From the NCBI GenBank assembly GCA_030704225.1, contig CP131915.1:2170001-2234000 (forward strand): a DNA stretch of 64,000 nt, in the 5' to 3' direction. A model generated the notes under the pieces. That model searched no databases and was not told where the DNA came from. It saw only the letters and a program-made list of their open reading frames with translations. Shown here one piece after another: positions 7,901 to 16,546 of this stretch. Source of the stretch: Kosakonia sp. H02. Lineage in GTDB: Bacteria; Pseudomonadota; Gammaproteobacteria; Enterobacterales; Enterobacteriaceae. The translations under genes were made by a program, and so were the position numbers. Numbering within the stretch: position 1 is the stretch's first letter; each line of letters starts with the position of its first letter.

Positions 7901-9028
7901 TCAGAACTGATAAACCATACCCACTGCCACCACATCATCGGTATTAATACCGGCGGCTTCGGTGAATTCATCATCGTCAATCAGGTTGATTTTATAATCG
8001 ACGAACATATTGAAGTTCTTGTTGAAATAATACGTGGCACCGAGATCGACATATTTCTCGATATCCTGATCGCCATAATTCGCACCGGCAGTATTGCTGC
8101 CAATATCTTTACCTTTGAGCGCGTTATAGGCGACAAATGGCTGCAAGCCAAAGTCGAATTGATAGCTGGCGTAGGCTTCGAAAATCTGCGACTGGTTAGC
8201 ATAACCATATGCCGTGGTGGTATCAGAAGAGCTACCAAAACGCGATGCGTTATACGCCTGGGTAAACATGGCCGACAGATAAATATTATTGGCATCATAT
8301 TTAATTGCGCCAGAATAGGCTTCTGCACGATCGCCATTGCCGAGAATATTCTCAGACGTATTTTGTTCCGTTGTGCGTTTCGAACTGGCCAGTGCGCCGA
8401 CCACACTCACGCCTGCGCCAATATTATATTCCAGCGACATACCATAGCCGTCGCCATTTTGACGAAGCACATTACGCCCGGCACCCGATTCACCACCGCC
8501 GTCGTTTTTACCCTGATATTGCAAAGAGAAATTCAGGCCATCGACCAAACCAAAGAAATCGGTATTACGATAGGTCAGCATGCCGTTGCCGCGGTTGAAC
8601 ATAAACTGATCGGAGCCGTAGGTCATGGCGTCGAATTCCGGCTGCATATCGGTATAACCCAGCGAGTCATATAAAATACCTTTATTACGGCCATAATCAA
8701 TCGAGCCATAATTGGCGACTTTCAAACCCGCAAAGCCATAACGAGTGCGCGGCGTATTGGTATCGCCTTCTGATTTATTGGCATCAATATGCATCTGCCA
8801 TTGGCCATAACCAGTGACCTGGTCGTTAATTTGCGTTTCACCACGGAAACCAAGACGCATATATGTCTGGTCACCATCCCAGCCGCTGTTATCAGAAAAA
8901 TAATGTTCGGCTGACACCAGACCATATAAGTCTAGCTTATTACCATCTTTATTATAGATTTCCGCAGCCTGTACCGACGAGCACAGAACCGCCGCAGAGA
9001 CGAAAAGACTCAGTTGAGAAATTTTCAT
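7901..9028 (-). CDS. General outer-membrane porin, OmpC/OmpF/PhoE family
   Basis: A 375-residue porin: signal peptide (residues 1-21, cleavage before [15 protein letters not shown]), the typical first strands, the [21 protein letters not shown] stretch leading into constriction loop L3, and a C-terminal strand ending in aromatic Phe (VGMVYQF) needed for BAM recognition. It forms a trimeric passive channel for small hydrophilic solutes. The L3 region reads [20 protein letters not shown], which departs from the PEFGGDT motif of OmpC/OmpF, so pore selectivity may differ. Codon use and composition are more AT-rich than in neighbours. Long upstream region (9029-9594) for regulation. It is not assigned to a named paralogue. 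Confidence 0.9.
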   Translation of the reverse strand: MKISQLSLFVSAAVLCSSVQAAEIYNKDGNKLDLYGLVSAEHYFSDNSGWDGDQTYMRLGFRGETQINDQVTGYGQWQMHIDANKSEGDTNTPRTRYGFAGLKVANYGSIDYGRNKGILYDSLGYTDMQPEFDAMTYGSDQFMFNRGNGMLTYRNTDFFGLVDGLNFSLQYQGKNDGGGESGAGRNVLRQNGDGYGMSLEYNIGAGVSVVGALASSKRTTEQNTSENILGNGDRAEAYSGAIKYDANNIYLSAMFTQAYNASRFGSSSDTTTAYGYANQSQIFEAYASYQFDFGLQPFVAYNALKGKDIGSNTAGANYGDQDIEKYVDLGATYYFNKNFNMFVDYKINLIDDDEFTEAAGINTDDVVAVGMVYQF

Positions 9029-9594
9029 TTTAATAAACCCTTAAGATTTGCCACTGTTTTTATTTGAAGCAACAAGAATACCCCACCATTTATGAGAATG
9101 GCTCATGGATAATTCAGGTTGTACGACATTGTGTATCACCGTAGATCTACGGCTGTAAATGATTTAATTATTTTTAGCACATATCGTTAAATATGAATTT
9201 AAAACGCGTTGAACTATTTAAAAGCGCACAGATCGCTAACATTTTACCGCTGTATTTAGGTTACTTTACAAATGCTTTATTAACCTCATTGCATTTTTTT
9301 TGTTGTCTATTGCTTATTTTTCCCTCTATCCGGGGTTAATTCCCCGGCTTTTATTGGCAAAAAATGCGCTTAAAAAAGAGTGAGTATTAGGTCGGTTTTT
9401 TATTCGCCGATAATAGCGGACGTTTAATCGTTAAATATCCGCCGCCGCTGCATGGTTTATTTAATTAATAACAGTAAGTAATTGTCGTTACTGAAATAAC
9501 GATGATCGTATCGCATAGCCGGAGTGCGAATTGGCCTGGACTGGCCCCACAAGATTTGATGGTACAGGCATTGGCTGAGGGGGCTACCCGCCTG
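9029..9594. other. AT-rich intergenic region upstream of the porin
   Basis: This 566-base gap has no convincing protein gene. An ORF at 9502-9729 runs antisense into the winged-helix gene and has no family features. It holds the porin promoter region, several AT-rich tracts including GTTACTTTACAAATG (which could be an OmpR-type site, unproven), the hairpin CCGGGG-TTAATT-CCCCGG at 9330-9347 followed on the plus strand by CTTTT, and an inverted repeat TCGTTA-CTGAAA-TAACGA near 9484-9501. Confidence 0.5.
9330..9353 (+). terminator. Plus-strand terminator-like hairpin, divergent to the porin
   Basis: CCGGGG (9330-9335) and CCCCGG (9342-9347) form a 6-bp GC stem, followed by CTTTTATT on the plus strand. 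It lies about 300 bases upstream of the porin start and points away from it. This is the arrangement of the small RNA gene micF relative to ompC, although the bases upstream are not clearly MicF-like. Confidence 0.4.
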
Positions 9595-10014
9595 CTAACG
9601 TACAACCCGTTGCGATGCAGCCAGATCATCACGGTGAAAAAAAGTGTTCCGACAAAAAAGTTGCAGCACTTTCTCTTCGGGGATCAAGTAGCCTTTTCCT
9701 CCGACGCGCAGAATAAACTCCTCTGGTAAATCAAAGGTTGCCAGCTTGCGCTTCAGGTTATTCATCACCTGCCACAGGCGCTGGCTGGAGCAGCTCAGGC
9801 CGTTGTTTTCCCACACCTGGATTTGCAGCGTTTTATCAGCCACTACGTTGCCCACGGCGTGTTCGAGCAGATAAGCCAGCAGGTTCGCCATGGTGGTGCG
9901 TAAATATTCGCTATTTCCCGGCGCGGCATGGTTAATCAGGCGTTTTTTGCAGGGCACAAATTCCACCTCATGGTCGTTGCCAAGGCGATAGCCATATACC
10001 GTGAGTGATTCCAT
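9595..10014 (-). CDS. Winged helix-turn-helix DNA-binding protein (OmpR/CadC type)
   Basis: A 139-residue protein without a receiver or membrane domain. Residues about 35-110 (TTMANLLAYLLEHAVGNVVA followed by LQIQVWENNG and RLWQVMNNLKRKL, then ILRVGGKGYLIP) fit the Trans_reg_C winged helix, whose last hairpin typically reads RGxGYxL. It should bind DNA, but what controls it is not apparent. It starts 62 bases downstream of the EAL-HDOD gene on the same strand, so the two may form an operon. Confidence 0.72.
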   Translation of the reverse strand: MESLTVYGYRLGNDHEVEFVPCKKRLINHAAPGNSEYLRTTMANLLAYLLEHAVGNVVADKTLQIQVWENNGLSCSSQRLWQVMNNLKRKLATFDLPEEFILRVGGKGYLIPEEKVLQLFCRNTFFHRDDLAASQRVVR

Positions 10015-10076
10015 CTTTTCCGTCCAAAGGGATGCATTCTGTTAATTACATCGGCCATTTGGCGCGGGAACTAAAA

Positions 10077-11312
10077 TCAGCGCCGGTTTGCGGGAATAGC
10101 ATGGGTCCATTTGGTGGCTGTTTTGACAAGCTCCGCGACCATGCCACGGTTAAAACCGAGGCGATGGCCGAGCGAGCTGACCTCTTCCCATTGGTGGTTT
10201 TCATACAGCTCAATCAACTGCAAATAGATCCACAGCGGGCCTTTTTTCGCTTTCAGCGCCATCATGACATTGTCAGAAATATCAATCTGACCGATTAAAT
10301 CCGCCATCGGCATTTCAAAAATACGGTCGAGTTGTGAAAACAGGCCGACGATAAACGCATCGTCTGCTGAGCGGCGGCTGATGGAGTGGGACGAAGCCAG
10401 TTCGCAGAACTTCGCGCGGATCAGGCTTTGCTGGTAAATCTCGCCAATCTGCTCTTTATTCACCGACGTCAGGCAGGAGACCAGCACAAACCGGCGTAAC
10501 TCGTTCGCGCCGAGATAAAAAATAATATCTTTCAGCGACTGGCTGCGGACGTTCTTAATCCCGCGGGCGTTAAACACAATATTTTGTGCATAGCGCATCA
10601 CCTTAAAAGAGAGGGCAAGGTCTTGTTTTAGCAGTGCTTCGATTTTGCCAAAATCCGGCGAGTCGGCATTCACCTCTTTCATTAGCTTTAAGGTGATTGC
10701 CTGGTTTTGAATCAACTTATTGGCGGCATGAATCACCGGTCGGCTGAAAAAATGGCCCTGAAACAGCGTGCAGCCGAGCGTTTTATAGCATTCGTACTCT
10801 TGCTGGGTTTCGACCTTTTCTGCCAGAAACAGCGTCTCTTTCAGCAAATGTGCTTTCGCGTTGATATAGCCGCCAATCTGCTCCGGCGTGTTATTGCGCA
10901 CGTCGAACTTGATGATGTTGATATAAGGCAGAAAACCATTCCATTCATCGCCCAGCGCAAAATCATCCAGCGCGATGCGAAAGCCATGCGCAGAGAGTTT
11001 TTTTACCGTATCGAGCAGCAGGGGAGTCGGTTTTGCGGTTTCGAGGATCTCGACAATCACGCGATCTTTCGGCAGGGTTTCTGCCATTCCCTGCACCAAC
11101 AGGTCATACGGGAAGTTAACGAAAATCGCGCTGTACTCTTTTAGCCTGCCGAGCGGCGCGCCAAGGAATTGCTCAACAATGATTTGCGCGGTCGCGTACT
11201 CCGGCGTGACGTCGGGAAACCGGTTAGTCATGCTGTCTCTGAACAACAACTCGTAGCCGACTGTGTTCATATTTGCATCAAAAATCGCCTGACGGGCGAC
11301 AAAAGAGAACAT
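10077..11312 (-). CDS. EAL-HDOD (YuxH-type) signalling protein
   Basis: A 411-residue protein with an N-terminal EAL-like domain (about 1-200) and a C-terminal HDOD domain (about 200-390). The EAL signature appears as YELLFR rather than EALxR. Further degenerate positions are FRIALDDFALGDEW, VEILET and LAEKVET, so true c-di-GMP hydrolysis is uncertain. YuxH-type proteins often act as c-di-GMP-related or stress signalling scaffolds. The ATG at 11312 has GGAG 6 bases upstream; a GTG 12 bases earlier is in frame but less likely. A good promoter lies at 11466-11494, giving a leader of about 147 bases. The downstream winged-helix gene may be co-transcribed. Confidence 0.85.
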   Translation of the reverse strand: MFSFVARQAIFDANMNTVGYELLFRDSMTNRFPDVTPEYATAQIIVEQFLGAPLGRLKEYSAIFVNFPYDLLVQGMAETLPKDRVIVEILETAKPTPLLLDTVKKLSAHGFRIALDDFALGDEWNGFLPYINIIKFDVRNNTPEQIGGYINAKAHLLKETLFLAEKVETQQEYECYKTLGCTLFQGHFFSRPVIHAANKLIQNQAITLKLMKEVNADSPDFGKIEALLKQDLALSFKVMRYAQNIVFNARGIKNVRSQSLKDIIFYLGANELRRFVLVSCLTSVNKEQIGEIYQQSLIRAKFCELASSHSISRRSADDAFIVGLFSQLDRIFEMPMADLIGQIDISDNVMMALKAKKGPLWIYLQLIELYENHQWEEVSSLGHRLGFNRGMVAELVKTATKWTHAIPANRR

Positions 11313-11465
11313 GCGATACTCCACTTACAGAGGCCTGCAAATCATACATAAAGTCGGTGGTGGGCAACGCTTGACCGGTCAGCCCCGGCTATTTTTCCAC
11401 GGCTAAAAGGGAAGCCTGGACGAAAACGGCAAAGACGCAAGTCGGGCCCGGGGAAGGCGGTCTCT

Positions 11466-11494
11466 TTTGTAAACGCCCAGGAAATTTAAGTCAA
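11466..11494 (-). promoter_or_regulatory. Sigma-70-like promoter for the EAL-HDOD gene
   Basis: On the minus strand TTGACT (11494-11489) and TACAAA (11471-11466) are separated by exactly 17 bases. Transcription would start near 11459 and leave a roughly 147-base GC-rich leader before the start codon at 11312. Confidence 0.5.
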
Positions 11495-11689
11495 ACTCCG
11501 CAGGGCGTAATGCAATTTGCTGCGGGATTTCCAGGCAAACAGGGTAAAAAACAGGCCAGTTTCAGCGCGCAGGTTTCGCTTTGCGAAAAAGCGCCACTGC
11601 GGGAGTGACAGCCATCACAGGCCGCGGGGGCAGTTGGCGTTAAAGCATGATCGTCATCATAAATTCACCAAAGTGATGCTTTTTACCTC

Positions 11690-11718
11690 TTGTTAAGAAC
11701 TTTCCGATAGACTATTGT
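11690..11718 (+). promoter_or_regulatory. Sigma-70-like promoter for a candidate small RNA
   Basis: TTGTTA (11690-11695) and TATTGT (11713-11718) are separated by 17 bases on the plus strand. There is no protein gene downstream on this strand before the terminator at 11834-11863. Confidence 0.45.
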
Positions 11719-11724
11719 GGCTCC

Positions 11725-11863
11725 ACCCCAACAAAGAGCTAACACCACCTCAGAGTGAGTGCCGGAGATAAGCGCCGGGCGGGGTAATAAAAAGCAATAC
11801 GTTTGACATCCAGGAAAAAAAATAAAACAACAGGCCCCGGCATTTATGTCGGGGCATTTTTTT
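11725..11863 (+). ncRNA. Candidate small RNA
   Basis: About 139 bases between a plausible promoter (11690-11718) and a strong plus-strand terminator (stem GCCCCG/CGGGGC, 11834-11855, then ATTTTTTT). An A-rich stretch just before the stem (11815-11830) is the kind of single-stranded tract that often binds Hfq. No start codon with ribosome binding site and credible frame is seen inside. I do not recognise it as a named small RNA. The hairpin also ends the convergent SDR gene, so the terminator alone is not proof. Confidence 0.4.
11834..11863 (+). terminator. Bidirectional terminator between candidate sRNA and SDR gene
   Basis: GCCCCG (11834-11839) and CGGGGC (11850-11855) enclose a 10-base loop; seven T residues follow on the plus strand (11857-11863). 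On the minus strand the stem is followed by CTGTTGTTTT, a poorer T tract. Confidence 0.75.
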
Positions 11864-11869
11864 GTGCAC

Positions 11870-12661
<792 letters not shown>

Positions 12662-12717
12662 TCAGCACTATAAAAACGCCTGCGGCTGATGCTGAGAGCC
12701 AGTTGCCTGGCAACGCT

Positions 12718-12733
12718 GTGACACCGGTGTCAC
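12718..12733. promoter_or_regulatory. Perfect 16-bp palindrome between divergent SDR and aminotransferase genes
   Basis: GTGACACCGGTGTCAC is a perfect palindrome, the usual form of a dimeric repressor or activator operator. A second small palindrome, TTGCCTGGCAA, lies just upstream (12703-12713). It is the best candidate for joint control of the two divergent genes. No regulator gene is adjacent. Confidence 0.5.
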
Positions 12734-12819
12734 AAGTTGCTAACAAGACTGGCTCTATCTGCGAAAGAGAGACGCGTCGCATGATGCAGATAACAACAAC
12801 GACAGGAGAGGAGCAGGGT

Positions 12820-14157
12820 ATGAAACTGGCACTTCAGCGCGAGATGGCGATAACTAATGACGACGTACGTCAACTGGACCGGTCGTATGTGTTTCATTCA
12901 TGGTCGATGCAGGGCAACCTCAACCCGATGGTGATTGCCGGAGCCAAAGGCTGCGAGCTGTGGGATTACGAAGGCAACCGCTACCTTGATTTCAGCAGCC
13001 AACTGGTCAACGTCAACATTGGTTATCAGCACCCGCGCGTGCTGGCGGCGATGAAAGCGCAGCTTGAAGAACTGGTGACGATTGCCCCGGCGACCGCTAA
13101 CCTGGCGCGCGGCGAAGCGGCAAAACGTATTGTCGAACTGGCCCCGGACGGCTTCAGCAAAGTCTTTTTCACCAATGCCGGCGCCGATGCCAACGAAAAC
13201 GCCATTCGCATGGCGCGGCTTTACACCGGGCGTGACAAAATCTTATCCGCTTACCGCTCCTATCACGGCAATACCGGTAGCGCCATTGCTGCCACCGGCG
13301 ACTGGCGGCGCGTACCGAATGAATATTCCCGCGGGCACGTGCACTTTTTTAACCCGTATCTCTACCGCAGTGAATTTAACGCTACCACCGAAGCCGAAGA
13401 GTGCGAACGCGCGCTGGCGCATCTGCGGCGCATGATCGAGTGCGAAGGGCCCGGTGCCATTGCCGCGATTTTGCTGGAATCGGTACCGGGCACGGCGGGC
13501 ATTCTGGTGCCGCCCGCCGGTTATATGCAGGGCGTGCGCGCTCTGGCCGACGAGTTTGGCATTATGCTTATCCTCGACGAAGTGATGGCCGGTTTTGGCC
13601 GTACCGGTAGCTGGTTCGCCTTCGAGCAGGATGGCATTGTGCCGGATCTCATCACTTTCGCCAAAGGGGTCAACGCCGGTTATGTTCCGGCGGGCGGGGT
13701 GCTGATTTCCGAACCGATCGCGCGCTATTTTGACGATCACTTCTTCGCCGGCGGGCTGACCTATTCCGGCCATCCACTGGCAATGGCGGCGATTGTTGCC
13801 ACCCTCGATGTGATGAAAGAGGAGAACGTAGTCGGCAATGCGGCGACGGTCGGTAACGAGATACTGCGCCCCGGTCTGGAACGCCTGGCGGCAACCCATG
13901 CGCTGATTGGTGACGTGCGCGGTCGTGGCATGTTCCAGGCGCTGGAACTGGTGAGCGATCGCACGACAAAAACGCCGCTTGGCGCAGTCGAGATGGGCGC
14001 TATCAAAGCGGCATTAGTGCAGGCTGGTGTGCTCAGTTTTGTGGTGGAAAACCGCATTCACGTCGTCCCGCCCTGCACCATGAGCGCGGCAGACGTGCAG
14101 CGAGGGTTGGCTATTTTCGACCAGGTGTTTTCGCAGTTCACTTCATTGAGCCGTTAA
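12820..14157 (+). CDS. Class III (PLP-dependent) aminotransferase
   Basis: A 445-residue omega-aminotransferase-type enzyme. Features include the glycine-rich FTNAGADANENAIRMAR (about 115-131), SYHGNTGSAIAATGD, the LILDEVMAGFGRTG motif with the conserved Asp, and the PLP lysine in TFAKGVNAGYVPAGG (about 283-297). It transfers an amino group from an amine or beta/omega amino acid to a keto acid. The substrate cannot be assigned. The ATG at 12820 is chosen because GGAGAGGAG lies just upstream; earlier in-frame ATGs at 12781 and 12784 lack that spacing. It is convergent with a Dpp-type importer, whose amine or peptide cargo it may process (inference). Confidence 0.85.
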   Translation: MKLALQREMAITNDDVRQLDRSYVFHSWSMQGNLNPMVIAGAKGCELWDYEGNRYLDFSSQLVNVNIGYQHPRVLAAMKAQLEELVTIAPATANLARGEAAKRIVELAPDGFSKVFFTNAGADANENAIRMARLYTGRDKILSAYRSYHGNTGSAIAATGDWRRVPNEYSRGHVHFFNPYLYRSEFNATTEAEECERALAHLRRMIECEGPGAIAAILLESVPGTAGILVPPAGYMQGVRALADEFGIMLILDEVMAGFGRTGSWFAFEQDGIVPDLITFAKGVNAGYVPAGGVLISEPIARYFDDHFFAGGLTYSGHPLAMAAIVATLDVMKEENVVGNAATVGNEILRPGLERLAATHALIGDVRGRGMFQALELVSDRTTKTPLGAVEMGAIKAALVQAGVLSFVVENRIHVVPPCTMSAADVQRGLAIFDQVFSQFTSLSR

Positions 14158-14163
14158 TGGGGA

Positions 14164-14187
14164 CGGCATCGGTATTGGCCGATGCCG
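14164..14187. terminator. Hairpin between convergent aminotransferase and ABC operon
   Basis: CGGCATCGG (14164-14172) pairs with CCGATGCCG (14179-14187) around a 6-base loop. The T tract is weak. It sits between two convergent transcripts and probably ends one or both. Confidence 0.55.
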
Positions 14188-14192
14188 CTTGC

Positions 14193-14897
14193 TTAGCCCA
14201 TCCGGTGCTCACCGCGCATCAGCGCGTCGCGGTCAAAAAAGCGCGCTATCACTCCGCTTGCCATAAACGCCGCCCGGTCTGACATATGGGCAATCACATC
14301 CGCATCATGGCTCACCAGCATATAACTCATGCCGTGCTGCTGTTTAAGCCGGTTCAGCAAGTTGAGGATCTCCGCCTGTACCGACATATCCAGTGCGGAA
14401 GTCGGTTCATCGAGCAGTAAAATTTTCGGTCGCAGCAACAGCGCGCGGGCAATTGCCACCCGCTGGCGCTGGCCGCCAGACAACTGATGCGGAAAGCGCG
14501 TTGCGGCGTCGGCGGGTAAACCGACCTGCTCCAGCGCAGTGCTGACGCGGGTATCGATATCGGCTTCGCCGTGGATTTTTAACGGCTCTGCCAGCGTGCG
14601 GTAAAGGCGGTGATTTGGGTGCAGCGAAGCGTAAGGGTCCTGAAACACCATCTGCACATTGCGCCGCAGCGCTCCCTGGTAACGGGTTCCGGCTTTCACT
14701 GGCTGACTAAACAGTGACACCGCACCGTGCCACTCGCGCTGTAACCCCGCCAGCACGCGCAACAGGGTTGATTTCCCGCAGCCGGACGCGCCAATCAGGC
14801 TGAAGGTTTCGCCTGCTTCAACCTGGAAACTGGCCGCAGAAACCACCGTTTTCTCACCGAAGGTAACCTGTAATTGCTGGACATCAACGATGCTCAT
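14193..14897 (-). CDS. ABC transporter ATP-binding protein, DppF-like
   Basis: A 234-residue ATPase, the last gene of a minus-strand importer operon. Walker A GASGCGKST (about 36-44), signature QLSGGQRQRVAIA, Walker B LLLDEPTSALD and the switch His in LVSHDADV are intact. It is short compared with full DppF because it lacks the C-terminal Cys-containing oligopeptide extension. It overlaps the preceding ATPase gene by 14 bases, so translation is probably coupled. Confidence 0.9.
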   Translation of the reverse strand: MSIVDVQQLQVTFGEKTVVSAASFQVEAGETFSLIGASGCGKSTLLRVLAGLQREWHGAVSLFSQPVKAGTRYQGALRRNVQMVFQDPYASLHPNHRLYRTLAEPLKIHGEADIDTRVSTALEQVGLPADAATRFPHQLSGGQRQRVAIARALLLRPKILLLDEPTSALDMSVQAEILNLLNRLKQQHGMSYMLVSHDADVIAHMSDRAAFMASGVIARFFDRDALMRGEHRMG

Positions 14898-15720
14898 TGC
14901 TCACCTCCGTAAAGGCGCGGCTGCGATCGAGGGTCGGCAGCATGGTGCCGTAAGTTTCTGCACCGGGGCGGCAGGTCCACAGCGTGCGGGTATAGGGATG
15001 CTGCGCGTTGGGCAATGCCTGCGCGGGCATGGCATCAACGCACTCGCCGCGGTACATCACCATTACGCGATGGCAGTGCTGCGCCACCAGCGGCAGATCA
15101 TGGCTTATCAGCAACATCGCCATTTGCCGCTGCTCACACTGGGCGACCAGCAATTCGAGGATCTGATTGCGCAGCCGCGCATCCAGCGCCGAAGTGGGTT
15201 CATCGGCAATCAACACTTGCGGGTCGTTAACCAGCGCCATCGCGATCATCACCCGCTGACCCATGCCACCGGAAAGCTCGCCGGGATAACGGTGCAGCAC
15301 CACAGGCTCCAGCTCCACCGCCCGCAGCGCGTCGAGGATTTTCTCGTGTCGCTGTCGGCGGCTTAAACGCTGATGCAGAGTCAGGGCTTCATCAAGCTGT
15401 GCCTGCACGGTTTGCACCGGGTTCAGGGCGTAGCGGGCATCCTGCAACACCATGGCAATGCCATTCCCGCGTAAATCACGCCAGCCGCGCGGTTTTAAGG
15501 CCGGTAAGTCGTGACCCAGCACCGTAAGCTGTTCAGCACTGACGATCCCGGGCTGGCGCACCAGCCCCATTAACGCGCGGGCGGTCATCGATTTGCCGGA
15601 GCCGGATTCGCCCACCAGCGCCAGCCGCTCGTTACCGAGGGTAAAACTCAGGTTATTCACCACTCGCGCGCCGGGGTAATCGATAGTCAGACCGGCAACG
15701 GTCACGCGTTTTTCAGTCAT
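14884..15720 (-). CDS. ABC transporter ATP-binding protein, DppD-like
   Basis: A 278-residue ATPase with Walker A GESGSGKSMTARAL (about 34-47), signature ELSGGMGQRVMIAMAL, Walker B VLIADEPTSALD and LISHDLPLVAQHC. The ATG at 15720 is preferred to an in-frame start 30 bases earlier because it gives the normal MTEKRVTVAGLTIDY N terminus and an 8-base overlap with the permease gene. It works with the DppF-like protein to energise the importer. Confidence 0.9.
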   Translation of the reverse strand: MTEKRVTVAGLTIDYPGARVVNNLSFTLGNERLALVGESGSGKSMTARALMGLVRQPGIVSAEQLTVLGHDLPALKPRGWRDLRGNGIAMVLQDARYALNPVQTVQAQLDEALTLHQRLSRRQRHEKILDALRAVELEPVVLHRYPGELSGGMGQRVMIAMALVNDPQVLIADEPTSALDARLRNQILELLVAQCEQRQMAMLLISHDLPLVAQHCHRVMVMYRGECVDAMPAQALPNAQHPYTRTLWTCRPGAETYGTMLPTLDRSRAFTEVSNEHR

Positions 15721-16546
15721 GTTGCGGCTCCAGTACGTCGCGCAGGCCATCGCCCAGCAGGTTAAAGGCGAGGCTTGCCAGCAAAATCACCGCGCCCGGT
15801 GCGGCGGCAATCCACCATTGATCGAAAATGACCTGCATACCGTCGGCAATCATCGCCCCCCATTCCGCCATCGGTGGGCGCGCGCCTAAACCTAAGAAAC
15901 CCAGCCCGGCGGCGGCAAGAATAATCCCCGCCAGATCGAGGGCCAGGCGCACAATCGCCGAAGGCAGGCACAGCGGCAGAATATGGCCGAGCAGCAAACG
16001 CCAGCCGCTAATACCCATCATTTCGGCGGCGGCGAGGTAATCGCTGTGGCGCAGGCGCTGAATTTCACTGCGCGCCTGGCGTGCATAGGCGGGCCAGGTG
16101 GTTAGTGCTAAGGCCAGTGCACCGTTCACCAGACCCGGCCCGAGCATGGCGACAAACGCAAAAGCGAGGATCAGGCGCGGCATGGACATCACCACATCGG
16201 TAAAGCGCATCAGCACGCGTTCCACCCAGCCGCCGTAATAGCCGGACAAAATGCCCACCAGCAAGCCGCCAGGCAAGGTAATCAGCGTCACCAGCGCCAC
16301 CAGGCCGAACGCCGGGCGCGCGCCATAAAGCAAGCGTGAGAGCAGATCGCGCCCGTAGCTGTCGGTGCCAAGCCAGTGCTGTGCGTCGGGCGCTTGCAGG
16401 CGCGAGGCGGCGTCCTGCCAGTTGGGATCGTGCGGGGCGAGCCACGGCGCGAACAGCGCAACCAGCAGCAGCAACAGAAGGATTATCAGGCCAGTAAACG
16501 CGGCAGGGGAGCGGCGCAGACGGCGCAAAAACAGTGTCGTCGGCAT
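15713..16546 (-). CDS. ABC transporter permease, DppC-like
   Basis: A 277-residue permease with the DppC hallmark HWLGTDSYGRDLLSRLLYGA near residues 57-76, about six membrane segments and a coupling loop YLAAAEMMGISGWRLLLGHI. Its start overlaps the stop of the DppB-like gene by one base (16546), and its end overlaps the DppD-like start. Confidence 0.9.
   Translation of the reverse strand: MPTTLFLRRLRRSPAAFTGLIILLLLLLVALFAPWLAPHDPNWQDAASRLQAPDAQHWLGTDSYGRDLLSRLLYGARPAFGLVALVTLITLPGGLLVGILSGYYGGWVERVLMRFTDVVMSMPRLILAFAFVAMLGPGLVNGALALALTTWPAYARQARSEIQRLRHSDYLAAAEMMGISGWRLLLGHILPLCLPSAIVRLALDLAGIILAAAGLGFLGLGARPPMAEWGAMIADGMQVIFDQWWIAAAPGAVILLASLAFNLLGDGLRDVLEPQHD

Larger units (their letters stand above)
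11313..11869. other. Intergenic region between EAL-HDOD gene and SDR gene
   Basis: This 557-base gap has no convincing protein gene. It contains the leader and promoter of the EAL-HDOD gene (11313-11494), a GC-rich tract of unknown role (11400-11640), and a separate plus-strand promoter plus terminator that define a candidate small RNA (11690-11863). Confidence 0.55.

Noticed and set aside
9502..9729. 75-codon plus-strand ORF upstream of the porin
   Set aside because: Its second half is antisense to the winged-helix gene and it shows no family features.
11400..11480. A string with GGCAAA and GACGCAA that recalls the class I c-di-GMP riboswitch near an EAL gene
   Set aside because: It is on the plus strand, opposite to the EAL-HDOD transcript, and the second helix, tetraloop and receptor of that aptamer cannot be drawn. 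A covariance-model search would decide.
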